A DNA stretch of 64,000 nucleotides from Coccinella septempunctata (Eukaryota; Arthropoda; Insecta; Coleoptera; Coccinellidae). Position 1 is the first letter of the stretch, and each line of letters begins with the position of its first letter. The DNA lies in assembly GCF_907165205.1 (NCBI RefSeq), contig NC_058198.1:21823240-21887239 (forward strand), read 5' to 3'. The position numbers and the translations under genes were made by a program. The notes under the pieces are model-generated. The model had not been told where the DNA came from and did not search any database. It saw only the letters and a program-made list of their open reading frames with translations. Below are positions 1 through 11,899 of the stretch, piece after piece.

Positions 1-280
1 ACCCTTATTCAATACTGGCAAGCGCTACTGAGTACTATACACAGAGCGCAACCAAGTATGAAACGGTATCCGATTCAATCCCCTCCAGATAGAAACCCTG
101 ACGAAGACAATAGCATATGTCCCGTATTTTCTCTTATTCAGAACGTCGATTCGCTTTGCGAACAACAGGCGTTTGACGAATTGAGAAGTCCGGGAACAGG
201 TTCGGATCACGGCAGAAATGATGCCAGCGGTACAATAATAAAGAATGATCACGCCTAAACGGAGATTCAATGAATACAAC

Positions 281-520
281 AATAAGGATAAATTCAGATG
301 CATATCACCCGTTGATATGAATATCAACAAGGAAAAAAAAGAAGCTTTGTTGCTCTGATCAGGTCAAATGAGACCGAAACCATGGTCAGCATCTGCTTTT
401 CTCCGATGGGACGTACTCCATTTGGCGCCTGATGCTGGCAAATTGGCTAGCTCGATTCAGACCGTAACACTTGTTGATATTCATATCAGCCGTTGGTATG
501 CATCTGAATTTATCCTTATT
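281..520. repeat. MITE with ~50-bp terminal inverted repeats (copy 1)
   Basis: Positions 281-330 and 471-520 are inverted repeats of about 50 bp with roughly four mismatches. They begin AATAAGGATAAATTCAGATG. There is no coding capacity between them. The internal stretch (TTTGTTGCTCTGA..AGGTCAAAT, ACCATGGTCAGCATC) recurs in the related element at 1434-1862, so this is a dispersed family. I see no clear target-site duplication, so the superfamily is not assigned. Confidence 0.7.
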
Positions 521-525
521 CATGA

Positions 526-1430
526 ATTATGAACACTTACTCTAATTTTTATATTTGGTCTTTTTCTACTTCATAATTTTCATATCAAAATACCTTCGAA
601 AACGCTACCTACACAGAATCGAGATTTACCAAGAGTATCTTTTTGGAGTAAAATTAATAATAATGTTTCACTGGAAATTTTGATTAATAAATCTAAACTC
701 GAAAAGCTGTTGTTCAATTCTACTTTGTACAAAGCAGGTAACAAGCTCATTCTATGCGAGTCAGATATAAAAAAAATTCATGAGAGTTGTCAATTTATTA
801 TTGCAACATATTTGTACCTATAATTTTTTTTCAAAGCCCTTCACCTTGAATACGGAAGGCGATACAAAAATTTTCTTCCAAGCAAACCCCAATTATTTAT
901 CAGTTTTCTACCTATCCTAGAGAAGGGGTCACCCTTTTTATACCTTAACACCCTTCATAATCAAATCATTTATTGGTCTCTCAGGACATGAAAAATCTAT
1001 TAGACAAGTCAGAAAAGATATTAAGCTTGAAGGTACATAGCATCTTCAGAAACATCATTTAAAAATTCATAAACAGCATAATAGCATTTTTTAAAAAACA
1101 AAGTTTTTACACTCCCCTTGAATTGAATGATTGAATAATTTTATGACCTGATACATGGGCGACATCTCAAATTTTTTAGATTTATGTTTAGATATAAACA
1201 TTACTGTTCCACTTCTAGTAATGTAGTTGTGAAAGCTAGATAATTGAGGAAGGCTTTTCTCTTTCTCCTGGATATAAAATTAAAATAGAAGATAAAATGA
1301 GTACACTATTTTGTACAGAAACTGGTCTATAGGACGACCTTGGACTTATATTATAGATCATACGCAGAATAAGTTTCTGTATAATATGAAATGGATCACG
1401 CTTTCATAGTGAGGCAGGTAAATAATTAAC
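526..1430. other. No recognised feature
   Basis: AT-rich sequence between two related MITEs. All frames are closed frequently by stops and I see no domain, RNA gene or repeat structure. Confidence 0.5.
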
Positions 1431-1433
1431 TAA

Positions 1434-1862
1434 TTCAGATGCATAACATCCGCAGATAATGGAATCAACGAATATTACGATCTAAATCGAACTAACAAAT
1501 GGGATTAAAGCATATGGATGCATACTGCTATCTTCGCTCTGAGAGTTAGGAAATTGAATTGGGTTGGTTCCCGTTTCTCTGCCCGCTACTGAAATGAAAT
1601 AAAAGTCATAGTTCATAGCCTTTCGTTGTTAAATGAGTTTTGTTGCTCTGACGAGGTCAAATAACCAATAACCATGGTCAGCATCATTGGACCTTTATAC
1701 ATCTTTATACAATGTCAGCATCTACTCTTTGTCGACGAAATGAAATTTCTGGTGATACTTCAAGCGATGGCAGTTTGTTAGTTCGATTTAGATCGTAACA
1801 TTCGTTGATTTCATCATCTGCTTTCTGTATAATGAAAACCCTACCAGCATCTGAAGAATTTG
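1434..1862. repeat. MITE, diverged relative of the 281-520 element (copy 2)
   Basis: The left end (AATTCAGATGCATAACATCC..) is matched in inverted orientation by the right end (..CCAGCATCTGAAGAATTTG). The arms also share GAATCAACGAATATTACGAT / ATCGTAACATTCGTTGATTT. Internal blocks match the first MITE in the window. It is longer than copy 1, with internal additions, including a duplicated GTCAGCATC segment near 1678-1730. Confidence 0.55.
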
Positions 1863-1869
1863 TCCACAG

Positions 1870-2530
1870 AAGTACGTTGTAAGAAAACCAAGCTGTAGTA
1901 GATATTGATTAGAGATTAAATAGGTAGCAAGTGTCTTACTCTATTTATAGCGAAATAAGAGCTATTCAATTTACTGCAAACCGAATCAATGTGATTGAAC
2001 CATCTCAGATTTTTATCCAAAAAAATTCCAAGAAATTTTACAGTATCATTGGATGTGAAAACTGTATCAAGGTGGCGAAGATTAAGTTTCTCAGTGCACC
2101 AATAGATAGAAAAATGAATAATGACGTTCTTATCGATGTTAATGACAAAATTATTGCTGTGGCACTATTTTACGAAAAAACCTAATAAAAATCCACATCA
2201 TATTTGGAGCTCTTCCAAAAAAAAAGCTCTAACAGCAAAAGAGGTGTCGTCAGCAAACCAAACTACTTAACCCATCTTTGTACACGATAGTAAACCGTTT
2301 TGTGAACAAAACTGGGACAACTCATCTCTTAGATTTTAAGTCAGTTCGTTAATGAAAAGAAGGAACACCAGATGTCCTAAAACGAATCCCTGTGGTATTC
2401 CTAATTTCGAAGTATAGTTCAAAGTAAACTCGGATGATAAAGTATCCCCGACTTAGACGTTTGCTGATCTTTTCTCAAGATAACTCCCCAACCACTCCAG
2501 GAATATACCTCTGAAACCTAGGTTATAACA
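1870..2530 (-). pseudogene. Non-LTR retrotransposon RT remnant, 3' half (split by Helitron)
   Basis: Minus-strand conceptual translation shows reverse transcriptase blocks in order: a helix of the type NLGFRGIFLEWLGSYL (about 2530-2460), then GIPQG-like, FADDTS-like and FLGIFLDKNLRWFNHI-like blocks further down to about 1880. Stops and frameshifts interrupt it. It continues the same LINE seen at 3064-3551; the two halves are separated by the Helitron at 2531-3062. Both ends of the LINE are truncated. Confidence 0.65.
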
Positions 2531-3062
2531 TCTAATATATAAAATTCTCGTGTCATAGTTTTCGTTACCATACTCCTCCGAAACGGCTTGACCGATTTTG
2601 ATGAAATTTTTTGTGCTTATCCGGTATCTATGAGAATCGGCCAACATCTATTTTTCATCCCCCTAAATGTTAGGGGTAGTCCACCCCTAAATTTTTCATT
2701 TCATTTTTTGGACAAAATTTTTAATTTCTATTTTTTTATGATACAACATACAAAAATACATACAATCCTCAATTTTCACCCTTCTACGATCAACCCTTAT
2801 TTTTTAATAGCCATTTTAGTAATTTAATCATTTTTCCTCTCCGGTCGAAAACTGATCAATCATCATTTAATTAGTTATCCCCGCCAGATGTCTACAGGTG
2901 TCACTTCTGACCCGGTAAACAGCACGAACGAACGAACGAACGAACGAATGAATGAGAACGAAGCCGGTCTCCTTTCTTTCTCACTCCCTACACAGTTGTC
3001 AGCCATCATTATTGTTTAGGAAATTATTTATACGGCAAAACAACGTTTGCCGGGTCAGCTAG
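2531..3062 (+). mobile_element. Non-autonomous Helitron
   Basis: The 5' end begins TCTAATATATAAAATTCTCG and continues with the stretch around CTCCTCCGAAACGGC typical of insect Helitrons. The 3' end is a short hairpin (CGGCAAA..TTTGCCG) followed by GGGTCAGCTAG. The element is flanked by A (2530) and T (3063), as expected for Helitron insertion between A and T without target duplication. It contains a (CGAA)n microsatellite near 2922-2950 and encodes no Rep/helicase. It sits inside an older minus-strand LINE. Confidence 0.85.
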
Positions 3063-3063
3063 T

Positions 3064-3551
3064 TTTTCTATAATAAAGTTGAAAGAGAGGGTGTCAAGAG
3101 CCCTAGAGAGGTCAAAGAACAATCCAGCAACATAGAAACCACCATCAAGACATTCGTATACATATTCAGTGAACTGAACAGCTGCCGACTGCGTTGAATG
3201 GCCAGATCTGAAGCCATGCTGGGAATTATTCAAAATATCATATTTGTCAACATACTTAGTCATTCTGCCGAGGATTATCTTTTCGAAAACTTTCGAAAAA
3301 GAGTTCAGAAGAGAAATTGGTCTGTAATTGGTAATATCACGCATGATATTTATTTTAAAGATTGAAATGACCGTAGCCTTTTTTAACAATGAAGGGAAAA
3401 TGCCTTGGTTTACAGACAAATCGATACACTGTGCATAATGCTGACATATCGGGCTTCTGGCAGAGACAGAATTCGGACCAGAAATTTTATTATTTAATAA
3501 GTAAATGATAAATGGATTGACCACACTTGTACTACCCCGCCAGAAGCTCAT
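3064..3551 (-). pseudogene. Non-LTR retrotransposon reverse transcriptase fragment
   Basis: A 488-bp minus-strand stretch is open and reads as the N-terminal part of a LINE RT. It has an ISGPNSVSA-like entry block, IDLSVNQGIFPSLLKKATV, NYRPISLLNSFSKVFEKI, NNSQHGFRSGHSTQSA and LFFDLSRALDTLS (a degenerate catalytic A block, where families usually show D-x-S-K-A-F-D). The upstream endonuclease part is not recognisable beyond 3551. The downstream part resumes beyond the Helitron. It is a decayed, 5'- and 3'-truncated copy. Confidence 0.8.
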
Positions 3552-5847
3552 AAATTATTAACCATTTTTCTTTCTCGAAGAGGTCTTCTTAATCCTTCAG
3601 ATGTAGTGAGTATATAAAATTTTACATTTCGGTGAAAAGTATATTCGTCTGCTGTTAGAAAGTCGAAATGTTTTGCAAAGCAAAATAAATTCAGAACGAA
3701 AGATTACAGACAATGTTATCGATCAATTTTTTTCCAATACAAATCTTTTCAGACTTAAGCACCCTAGGACTCAAAGGTATGTTGCGGGAGAATGTCACGA
3801 AATTCAAATCATACGGAAAATTACCAATATCTATTATTTGTGCCAAATGACCCCCCATGCCAAACGCTCAAATTTAGAGTTGCATAGAACGAGTGCCACA
3901 ATACGACAAAAAATTAATGTATTTTATTTAGGAACTGTTGAATTTGGTCTATGTATATATTGTTATATTCATGAAAATTGTATTGCTTTTTGTATTACAC
4001 TTTTTTGTTTGTTTGTAAGAGTGTCATCATTCCTACAATCAACACAACGAAGTTGCCGGATATCTTTTTAGGGCAGGTCTGAAATCAGATGTAATATTGA
4101 TGATATTTATAATCGTCATAGTGGATAAGCTCATTCATTATTTATGAAAGAAATGTGTATATAGTTCAGTCCTTGTTTCATCACACCAGAAGAAATCGAA
4201 ACATGCCACAAAAACATGATTTGACTAAAATAAAGAAACTAAATTGCATGATTACCACACCTAGTTTAGCTCACACAATAGCTCCTTCACAAAGTTGAAG
4301 GTAGGTGAAATTAATTAACTTGGTTAAACTATCACTCTATTGAAATAGCGAAACAATTGTAGTGGTGGTAAAAACTTGATGGAAATAATGTAACTCAGTT
4401 TCTTCAGTTTTATTTTTTTGTATCAAGTACCCGCCATATCAATTCGATATGTTTTTAATATGAAAAAAAACTTTTCAGGCTAAACTGAAAATAAAATTGG
4501 TGAAATGAAGAGAGAATAAATCGAAGTAGGATTAGACTGCTTGAAATTGGTTCCGTAGGTTCTAAATTTGATCGGCTTCACATTATTACCAACAGCTGAT
4601 GGATATCATGATGAGTATTTTCAATGGCTTATGAACCATTCTGGGAATACCACGATTTCTCTAAATTTCTCTAAGAATAAGTGATTTTGAAAACTATTAG
4701 AAAGTTCCAATCCATCTGTGGAAGCTATGTATTTCATGGTAAAAGGTTGAGCCGAACCATACAGAATACTTTCGTGGTCTTCATCCAGAGAATGTCCCCT
4801 GTGTAATATTTATTCGGTATTGATCCACCACTTCAACATATTAATGCTCCTTTCACTATTACTTCCGATGAAGTTCATTGACCAATAAAAATCTGCTCTT
4901 TTCTCACAGGAATATCGGACCATCATTGTAAGTTTAATAGGTAGCAGCAATCTACACCTGGCGAAGAACACCTAGGCAGACTCTCCGTAGATATGATCAG
5001 TGAGTGAACCATAACACCGTTTATTTAGGAACTACTGAATGTACATTGACCTCAAGCAACCTGTAAGGCACCGAAAAATAAACTATGAAACAAATCGCAG
5101 TGTTCCCTATTACTTGCCATTTATTTATTAGGCTGAAGAATGTGGACAGATTCACATAATATGATTTTTATTTTCATCAAAGATACCTTGTTTGATCATG
5201 GAAACCTCTCAAATCAAGTTTGGATCTACAGTACCGATTACAAACCACACAATAGGTGAAAGAAGAAAAGAGATATCTCGAATTCCAATAATGATCCAAT
5301 AAGTTTTTGCTCATTATGCATGTTCAAACTTCAATCTATCTGATAACAAGGAACTGGAGAACAGTAATTCATACGAGACAACAAGTGAGTTAAATTAATT
5401 TCTTCAAATTAATCTACATTAAAAACTAACGTGTTGTATGCAAAATTTCATTCCATTTTGATTGGGATTCAAATGATAACACTTGCCAGAAAATTATGTA
5501 ATTTGCTAGCGCGCTATTCAATCCATAGCAATAAGATCAAGATGACGTTTATCTACTATTACTTGGTTTTTTATTGAACTTGTGAATTAAAAATAAATAA
5601 TTCACAGAGTGGATAAACGTAGTTGCTAAGGGTAGAATAATGTTGTCTCAAAATGTCAAAACGTCGGAACTTTAAAAATTATTTGCTAGGCGCATTATAT
5701 TCATTGAAAGGAAAGATTCATGAGATAATCGTCACAAATCTGATTTCAGCTCTTCAAAAAAGAGAACTTTTGAAAATATCTTCCAAATTATGATCATTAC
5801 CTAGATTCAACAGTCCCTATCGTGTATCATAAGGAATAAATGTAAAA
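3552..5847. other. No recognised gene
   Basis: A 132-codon open stretch at 3673-4071 (+) shows no family resemblance I can name; it may be chance. AT-rich elsewhere with frequent stops. No RNA gene or terminal-repeat structure is seen. Confidence 0.4.
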
Positions 5848-6135
5848 CCCTACATTACTCGCGTGGTCTACGATTGTAGACCATACCTATTCGAACGATA
5901 AAAAATAAATGTTGAAATCTAAGGCATTGAAGTTTTCTCGATTTCCTCTCAAAGAGAAGCATTATTTTATCACAAAGTTTCAATTATATGAATAACAAGT
6001 GGTCAAATAAACGATATCATCATAGATAATCTTTGAAATATATCAACGTAATATTTAAAGTTAAAATAAATATGGTCTACACTTGTAGACCACGCGAGTA
6101 AATACGATCTAAAAGAGGGCGCGACTAACGCAGGG
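5848..6135. repeat. piggyBac-type MITE
   Basis: The ends are CCCTAC (5848) and GCAGGG (to 6135), followed by TTAA at 6136-6139. The left flank is AAAA, a likely decayed TTAA. Subterminal inverted arms at 5856-5885 and 6071-6100 match over 30 bp with about three differences. Each arm is itself a palindrome (GGTCTAC..GTAGACC). The CCC..GGG ends with TTAA are the piggyBac signature. No coding capacity. Confidence 0.6.
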
Positions 6136-6139
6136 TTAA

Positions 6140-7070
6140 AAGTATAATAGCCCATAGCCCTAGAAAGTATGAGGCTAGTATAACTCAAGGTTTTCTCTTG
6201 AAGTTTTTAGAAGCATAAATTTTCCATATCCCGATAAAAATAGATTACACTCTCGTCAGTCTCGTTAAAATTAGTTTAATCATCGTTTTAAGTTTTTGTT
6301 TCTCTTTGTTGCAATTCAGTATACAGAAATGCCGAGAGAAAGAACAATTTTTTGGATATAATTCAGGAAGATGATGGCCTAAATGCAGCGGACTTGATTG
6401 TTTATGGCATTCCCAGGAGAAATAGGAGAATATGATACAGGCTCGGGAATATTATACCAGAGTACATTATATTCATAGCTTTCATGACATATTGTTCTAC
6501 AAATTAATCTGCGTCAGTGAGGATGAACTGAATGTGTAGTAGCACGTTGGCGCACGTCAATGTTTTACATCCAAACAAGGCGATTTTACGTAGGGCTATT
6601 CGGATAAAGCAAAGATTATAGAGAATAACTAACTCTATAATCTTTGGGATAAAGCTCATTTTGTCTCATTTGCACAAGCAGTTATTGAAGGAAGTTCTTT
6701 GAATAAGTGAAACAGTCATGTACTTCTTCTCCTTGTGAGTGAGAAAATGCCGAAGATTTTGAAGATTTATGATTCTAATCCTAACCTAAAAGTTTCTGGA
6801 ACTCTTGTCCGATGGTTTGATTGCTTATAATATATAACCGTTGAAAACATTGGATACTAGATATTTTCCAGGTTGCAATTAATTACTTGGATGATTATTA
6901 TATGTTGGGTTCCTCGCTGATAACAGTATAGTATCATTATTATCTGGATGGGAAAAAAAGTTGAAAAAGTTTCGAAAATTGATCGGTTGCCAAAGTTTTT
7001 AATGAAAATACGACAAAATTACTCCCATCAATACTTGGCCCAAAGTTTCACAAGTTTCTGTCAAGATGCA
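6140..7070. other. No recognised feature
   Basis: Low-complexity AT-rich sequence with no supported gene, repeat or RNA on either strand. Confidence 0.4.
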
Positions 7071-7085
7071 TACAAATGACATCTA

Positions 7086-7388
7086 AAACTACACCCCCAC
7101 CAACCCTCTGAAGTTGAATTATCTTGATGCAGTAACAAGTGTAACAAAAAACCGTTGCTCTGGGTTTTAATGGAAATGGGTTGTTACCAACATGCCGAAC
7201 ACGACATATAGGGTGAAATATTGTGTTCATCAAAAACTACCCCCCTTACAACCCTCTGAAGTTGAACTATGTTGATACAGTAAAAAGTGTAAAAAATAAC
7301 CTTTGCTCGGGGTTTTTTTATGGTAGTTGTTACCAACATACCGAACACGATATATAGGGTGAAATAATTTGTGCATCAAAAACTACCC
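7086..7388. repeat. Two-copy tandem duplication, period ~148 bp
   Basis: The unit runs from the CATCTAAAACTACACCCCC region to the next CATCAAAAACTACCCCCC region. The shared block ACCCTCTGAAGTTGAA occurs at 7103 and 7251, giving the period. Other shared words are CGAACACGA.ATATAGGGTGAAATA and GTTGTTACCAACAT. The copies differ by scattered substitutions, and a partial third start (ACTACCCACCCCCCACCAA) follows. Confidence 0.7.
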
Positions 7389-7423
7389 ACCCCCCACCAA
7401 TGGGAATCTAGATTGAAATTGGA

Positions 7424-8640
7424 TATGGAATGATCATATAGACGATGTTTGTAAAAAGATAAACTCCTCCTATTCTGCTATTGGTAGAATCAAAAAACTG
7501 TTTCCTCTCGAATCTCTTCTTCAAGTGTATTACTGTATGTGTTACCCTCATATGACTAACAATTTCAGGGACACTCACAGGTTTCTAAATTCTGAGAGTT
7601 AGTGAAGAGGATATGATTGTGTGGTGTTTTTTTCTGTGTTGTATTGTTGATTCACCTTGATATTGGTCATTGCTGGGTATTGTAGACTTCGATAATTAAA
7701 AATAAGATATGAAACACTTCTCTGTGGTTTTTGTTTTGTTGAGTTGAGGTTGACATTTGTCTTTCTGGAAATTTCCTTTAAGAACTGACAGATTATCCTG
7801 ACTTGAATATTAAATGCTTGAACGTTTGGCTAATTTAGATGAGTTTACTTTCATTGACTGATTCTTCACAAATATATTGACTCGATGACTTTTTTGTGTT
7901 GGTCATATGATTTCATGGAACCAATTTGTAAGTCCTGTTTTTTAAATGAGTTTGAATATCTTATTATCCAGGAAACTCACAGTTTTCTTATTGTTATTTC
8001 TTTTTGTAGATCTTCATGGTTTTGGAAAATGGCGAATACCGAAACATGTTAAACCTAGATAAAAAAAATAAGGTCCACATTTTCGAGGAGTTTTGACTTT
8101 ATTCCCCTTCTATTATTCTCATTTGGTGCGGTACGTTCCACTTACTAGGGTTGTCATTTGCCAGAAAAAAATGATTAGGATGATTTTCAGCTTATATCCG
8201 CGAGCGTTCTGTCGACCTTATTCTTCTGAAAAATGATATGAACTTTAGAAAACTATCAAGTCACTATTCTTACTCGACTAGAAACAGTGACGTCTTAGTT
8301 CTTCGCGGGCACAGGACGTCGAAGTTCGCACCTACCTATCAAAGAATTATTATGTTCAATCATTTACCAATCTCTATAAAAAGTGAGAATATCAGCCAAT
8401 TCAAGAAAATACCATTAAACGTTATATCGTATAAAAGTTACCATTCCGTAAGTGAATATTTGAAGGATGAAGAGTTAGAATTATAATTCAAAATTATTTC
8501 TTTTTTCTGTTATTTTTGTTTTGTTTTTGCTTTGAATAAGTGCTATTATTAGTTTGCTTTTTTGTCTTCTTAACTATGACCTGTCCTATACTTGTTTGTC
8601 TGAAAGGATCAATAAATGCTATTATTATCAACAAGGAAAT
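7424..8640 (+). pseudogene. LINE 3' remnant, interrupted
   Basis: Plus-strand translation at about 7424-7560 gives a LINE RT-thumb-like block (WNDHIDDVCKKINSSYSAIG, then LFPLESLLQVYY). A C-terminal tail block recurs at 8238-8486 (SKFAPTYQRIIMFNHLPISI). The end at about 8580-8630 (GACCTGTCCTATACTTG.., AGGATCAATAAATGCTATTA) matches the LINE tail nested in the solo LTR at 12746-12924, so both come from one family. The 7570-8100 interval between coding blocks is unrelated sequence, perhaps a later insertion. Confidence 0.6.
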
Positions 8641-9465
8641 GCCGCAGATGGGCTCGCATTAGTTGAAATGCCAATTCCAAAAAGAATCATATCACTAGCA
8701 GTGGATGTGATGAATATTCTCTAATAAATGAGCTCGCAAAAAAGGTTTCTGTTCTCTTTTACCACTGAATAAAGAATAGCTTTATGTTTCAAAAATTTTA
8801 AGTGATTACAGAAATACACTCTAGGTTCATTGAGACGTCACGTTTTCTCACCAGTTAACTGAAAAAACGCTATGTGCAGAAGAATTTTGAGAGTTAGTTA
8901 TTTAATTTTGATAGGCGGATAGAAAGTGTTTATTATGTGGGGCTTCTGAGTCAGAAATAATTTTGTTTTCCATAGAACCCCGAAAGGTAAGAAAAATTGT
9001 TCTTTTAAACCGTCGTTTAAACCCAAGATATTTTAAGAAAAACTATATTTTCTTTCGCGGGAATCAGTTGTGGATGCAAACTCTGGGTTTGAGATAATTT
9101 GTTGTTAGAAGGCCTCAACAACCATTCCAATTTCACAGAAACTCAACCGAAATGCTAAACCCATGGCTTGGGTAATCCCTTCTGAACATTGATCTTCATG
9201 ATCTTTCACTTCGTGAATTTGGGAATATATACACACCTAGTTGATGAAGATGATATGGAAGCCGCTAATACTTCATCACAGAAGCCTAAATTTGGTGAAA
9301 TAATCGAATTTTGGAGTTGATTGTCCGGTGCTTGATGGCAACTATGTCCATTGAACATATCATCTACTTTTTTCTGCTTCCCAAAAAGCCAATTCCAATC
9401 TGTCATTTTCTGATCGATTTATCTGCGTGGTCGATTCGGCGGAGACATTTGATTCTCCGAGGCCC
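8641..9465. other. No recognised gene
   Basis: Short open stretches only. No domain, RNA or terminal repeats recognised. Confidence 0.4.
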
Positions 9466-9469
9466 AAAA

Positions 9470-9785
9470 TCCTTTCAAATTTTTCATCGCTGAGTTGACC
9501 ATGACGATCGAAAATCATTCCTAAGTTGTTAGATATGGAAGAACCAGGTTGATTGATATTATTCGACTCAGCAAAGATTTTGGCTTCTTTCAGACGCTAA
9601 ATCTTTTCGAATTCCTCTTTGCTGAGTTGTTGTGGTGATGGCTGAGGTTCTGAAGTTATTCCGAAGATGTCAGACACTCAATAATCAGAGATTCTGTCTT
9701 TTTCCACACACAAAATCCTTTCGAATTCATCATCGCTGAGTTGAGGAGCAGATTGCTGTGATCCGAAACTCATTCCGGAGGTGTT
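9470..9785 (-). pseudogene. Decayed coding tandem repeat (QLS-x-EEFER units)
   Basis: On the minus strand the motif QLS[D/K][D/E]EFER recurs three times. The corresponding CTGAGTTG words lie near 9491, 9622 and 9738, spaced about 131 and 116 bp. Stops and frameshifts separate the units. This looks like the relic of a protein with an acidic repeated segment. I do not recognise the family. Confidence 0.4.
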
Positions 9786-10153
9786 TTAGGGACATTTTGG
9801 ATTATTACTCTAGTTTAATTGAAGGTTCGAAGAACCCGAAGAACTGACCTGTATACTTGCATACCTTTTCTATTGTTATTCATTTCGGATTATTTCATAA
9901 ATAATAACTGTTGCAATATTACTGACTAGATAGGGTCATCTGTGTGTTAGAGTGTTACTCGTGGAGATTATCGATCAATTCATTGAAAAACGTCAGTATA
10001 ATACGCATCTTCATTCTCATAAACCTGAAACCCATTACATGGCGATCCTGCAGGCCTGATGTCCTAGCAAAGATGAACTGCAGAGTGTCGTATATCAAGT
10101 AATATTCCACCGGTAGAACTGTCTGTCAGTTATGAGTTTTAAAAAGAAGAAAC

Positions 10154-10430
10154 ATGGGAAGTAGTCATTCCAAGGACACCACCCAAGAGGTAAACAAAAA
10201 TGGAGCGGTAAATTCGAACTTTATTGTGCAAGAGAGTGAGTAGAATATCTCAAAGGACATGAAAATTGTGATTTATCTCATTTTGGTTTTGTCAATTTTG
10301 GCTGCTCAATATGTTGTTCAAACTCTACAAGACACATAAGAAAACTATGATGAGGAGAGTAAGACGGGAGGCTGCCACATCGATGTCATCAATATCAGCA
10401 GAGTAGTGATCCTCGATTAAAACAATCCGC
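10154..10430 (+). pseudogene. Small membrane-protein-like ORF, frameshifted; family not recognised
   Basis: An ATG at 10154 starts MGSSHSKDTTQ, an N-myristoylation-like start, in a 29-codon frame closed by TAG at 10241-10243. In another frame, about 10265-10330 reads as one strongly hydrophobic segment (IVIYLILVLSILAA). After a further shift, a Lys/Arg-rich tail (KTHKKTMMRRVRRE) follows to about 10410. The order of acylation signal, short hydrophilic region, single membrane span and basic tail suggests one broken small membrane protein. Either an intron or frameshifts could explain the breaks. No function is assigned. Confidence 0.4.
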
Positions 10431-10539
10431 GCAGTAGTGGAGCGCCGTAACTACATTTACGAAAAGGGTGAGCAAATTGAAGAACATGCATATTCTTTTT
10501 TGTATTATATATTGAACGAAAAACAGTGAATCAAACTGT

Positions 10540-11250
10540 ACGCTCTTGTACAAATAGTTTGATAAGAAATCTGTGTACGAAAATACTTCGTCCCGGAAAG
10601 AATCCGTGTTGACTCTCTTTTATCGACGACTTCAGATTATAGAACAGACCGTTCAAAACAATACTGTAAATATTTTGCTGCATACCGATATCTTGCAGAC
10701 TCCCCGATAGTTTTCAACAAAGTTCCTTCCACCAGAATTCTTTAAATTGGTATCAATAATGCAGTTTTCCATGCATTGGGAAATTCCCCAGATCTGATGG
10801 ACTCATTGAATAATTTTTTAAGAGGATAACATAAGGTCTCACAACAGTTTTTGACGACATATGATGGGTAACCATCAAAACAAACTCCTTAGTTTTTAAT
10901 ATATTTCCAAAAGCTCTTAGAACTAGTTTTCACTTCATCTTGAATAGTATTCAAATACATCTATGTTCTTTCCTTATTAATTCTTCGCTTTTTTTTCGAA
11001 AAAATCTGAATTTATCAAAATGATATTTATGTCCAAATATTTTCCATTTTTTATGCATCTTTTTTCTGTGTGCGTTATCAGTTGAGACGGACAAAAATGA
11101 AGGAAATTTTCTATTTCTTAATGAAACTTTCGGAATATACAAACTCGCACCCTCCGACAAAGCCACATAAAAATTATCAGTAGCTTCATTCATTGTTAAG
11201 TGATCATGAAAAATATCTTGATTCAAATATGCAAGATAAAAATGCAATCT
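10540..11250 (-). pseudogene. CR1-like LINE ORF2 remnant
   Basis: The minus strand encodes the linker between endonuclease and RT. It includes YIPKVSLRNRKFP and KKMHKKWKIFG at 10951-11286, closely resembling the same region of the intact LINE at 58.3-61.1 kb (YVPKIIIRNKRFP, KVMHKKWKKLQ). Past frameshifts it continues to about 10740 with FDGYPSYVVKNC and SGEFPNAWKTALLIPI. It is an old, truncated relative of that family. Confidence 0.65.
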
Positions 11251-11718
11251 ACTATGTGTGTGGATACATGGTGAAAAATTTCTCAAGATCCATAACTGCG
11301 AAAGTTATAGGGATATACTTTTGGATAAAGAGAAACTGTTGATAGGTGAGCATCAAATGTTCACCTATATGAAGCAGAACGAGTCAATTACGCATGACCA
11401 AGGATTGCTATATACTTCTGAAAGCCTATACGATTATGTTCAGAAGCAGAAGTTATTCATAATGAATATTTTAAAGAGCTCCTGCATAGTCGAAGAATTG
11501 TCAAAGACTTAATTTATGTGGTGCGGAAAACTCATGAAATTTATTTTAATCTTTGTTCTCCTGAGGCAAGCGATGAATTTTTATTTATGTTTATTGGATG
11601 CCATTGGAAAGTTCGCTTCGAAAACCAAGGGAAGCAGAAAAGTGCTATAAAAAAAGCGAAAACTAAAAAATATTGCACTCCTGTATATTATTATGTATTT
11701 ATATCATTATTTGAGTAA
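11250..11718 (+). pseudogene. P/THAP9-like transposase C-terminal remnant
   Basis: Two overlapping frames (11258-11512, then the frame of 11518-11718, with a shift near 11470) give YVCGYMVKNF-like, ESITHDQGLLYTSESLYDYV, HRIVKDLIYVVRKTHEIYFN-like and CSPEASDEFLFMFI blocks. The layout resembles C-terminal regions of P/THAP-type transposases: YVCGY, then GLxxPSxxLxxYV, then a Phe-rich end. Identification is by motif memory only. It abuts the CR1 remnant on the other strand. Confidence 0.35.
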
Positions 11719-11899
11719 AAAAATAACAAAAACAGAGAAGCCCACCACTTCGGGACTCCCAGGGAAACCACCAAAACGCTGGTATGAGAGCTGGACTTCG
11801 GCATCCCAAGATGGAAACACCGGACTGAGTCCTAAACGAAGAGAAAGAAGAAGAAGGAAAATATATTCAACGATTCATTTCAATTCATCTTTTTTTTAA

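Noticed and set aside
11693..11899. Basic 68-codon open frame (RRERRRRK end)
   Set aside because: Possibly a LINE C-terminal tail, but the similarity rests on a few residues and low-complexity Arg codons; not supported enough to call.
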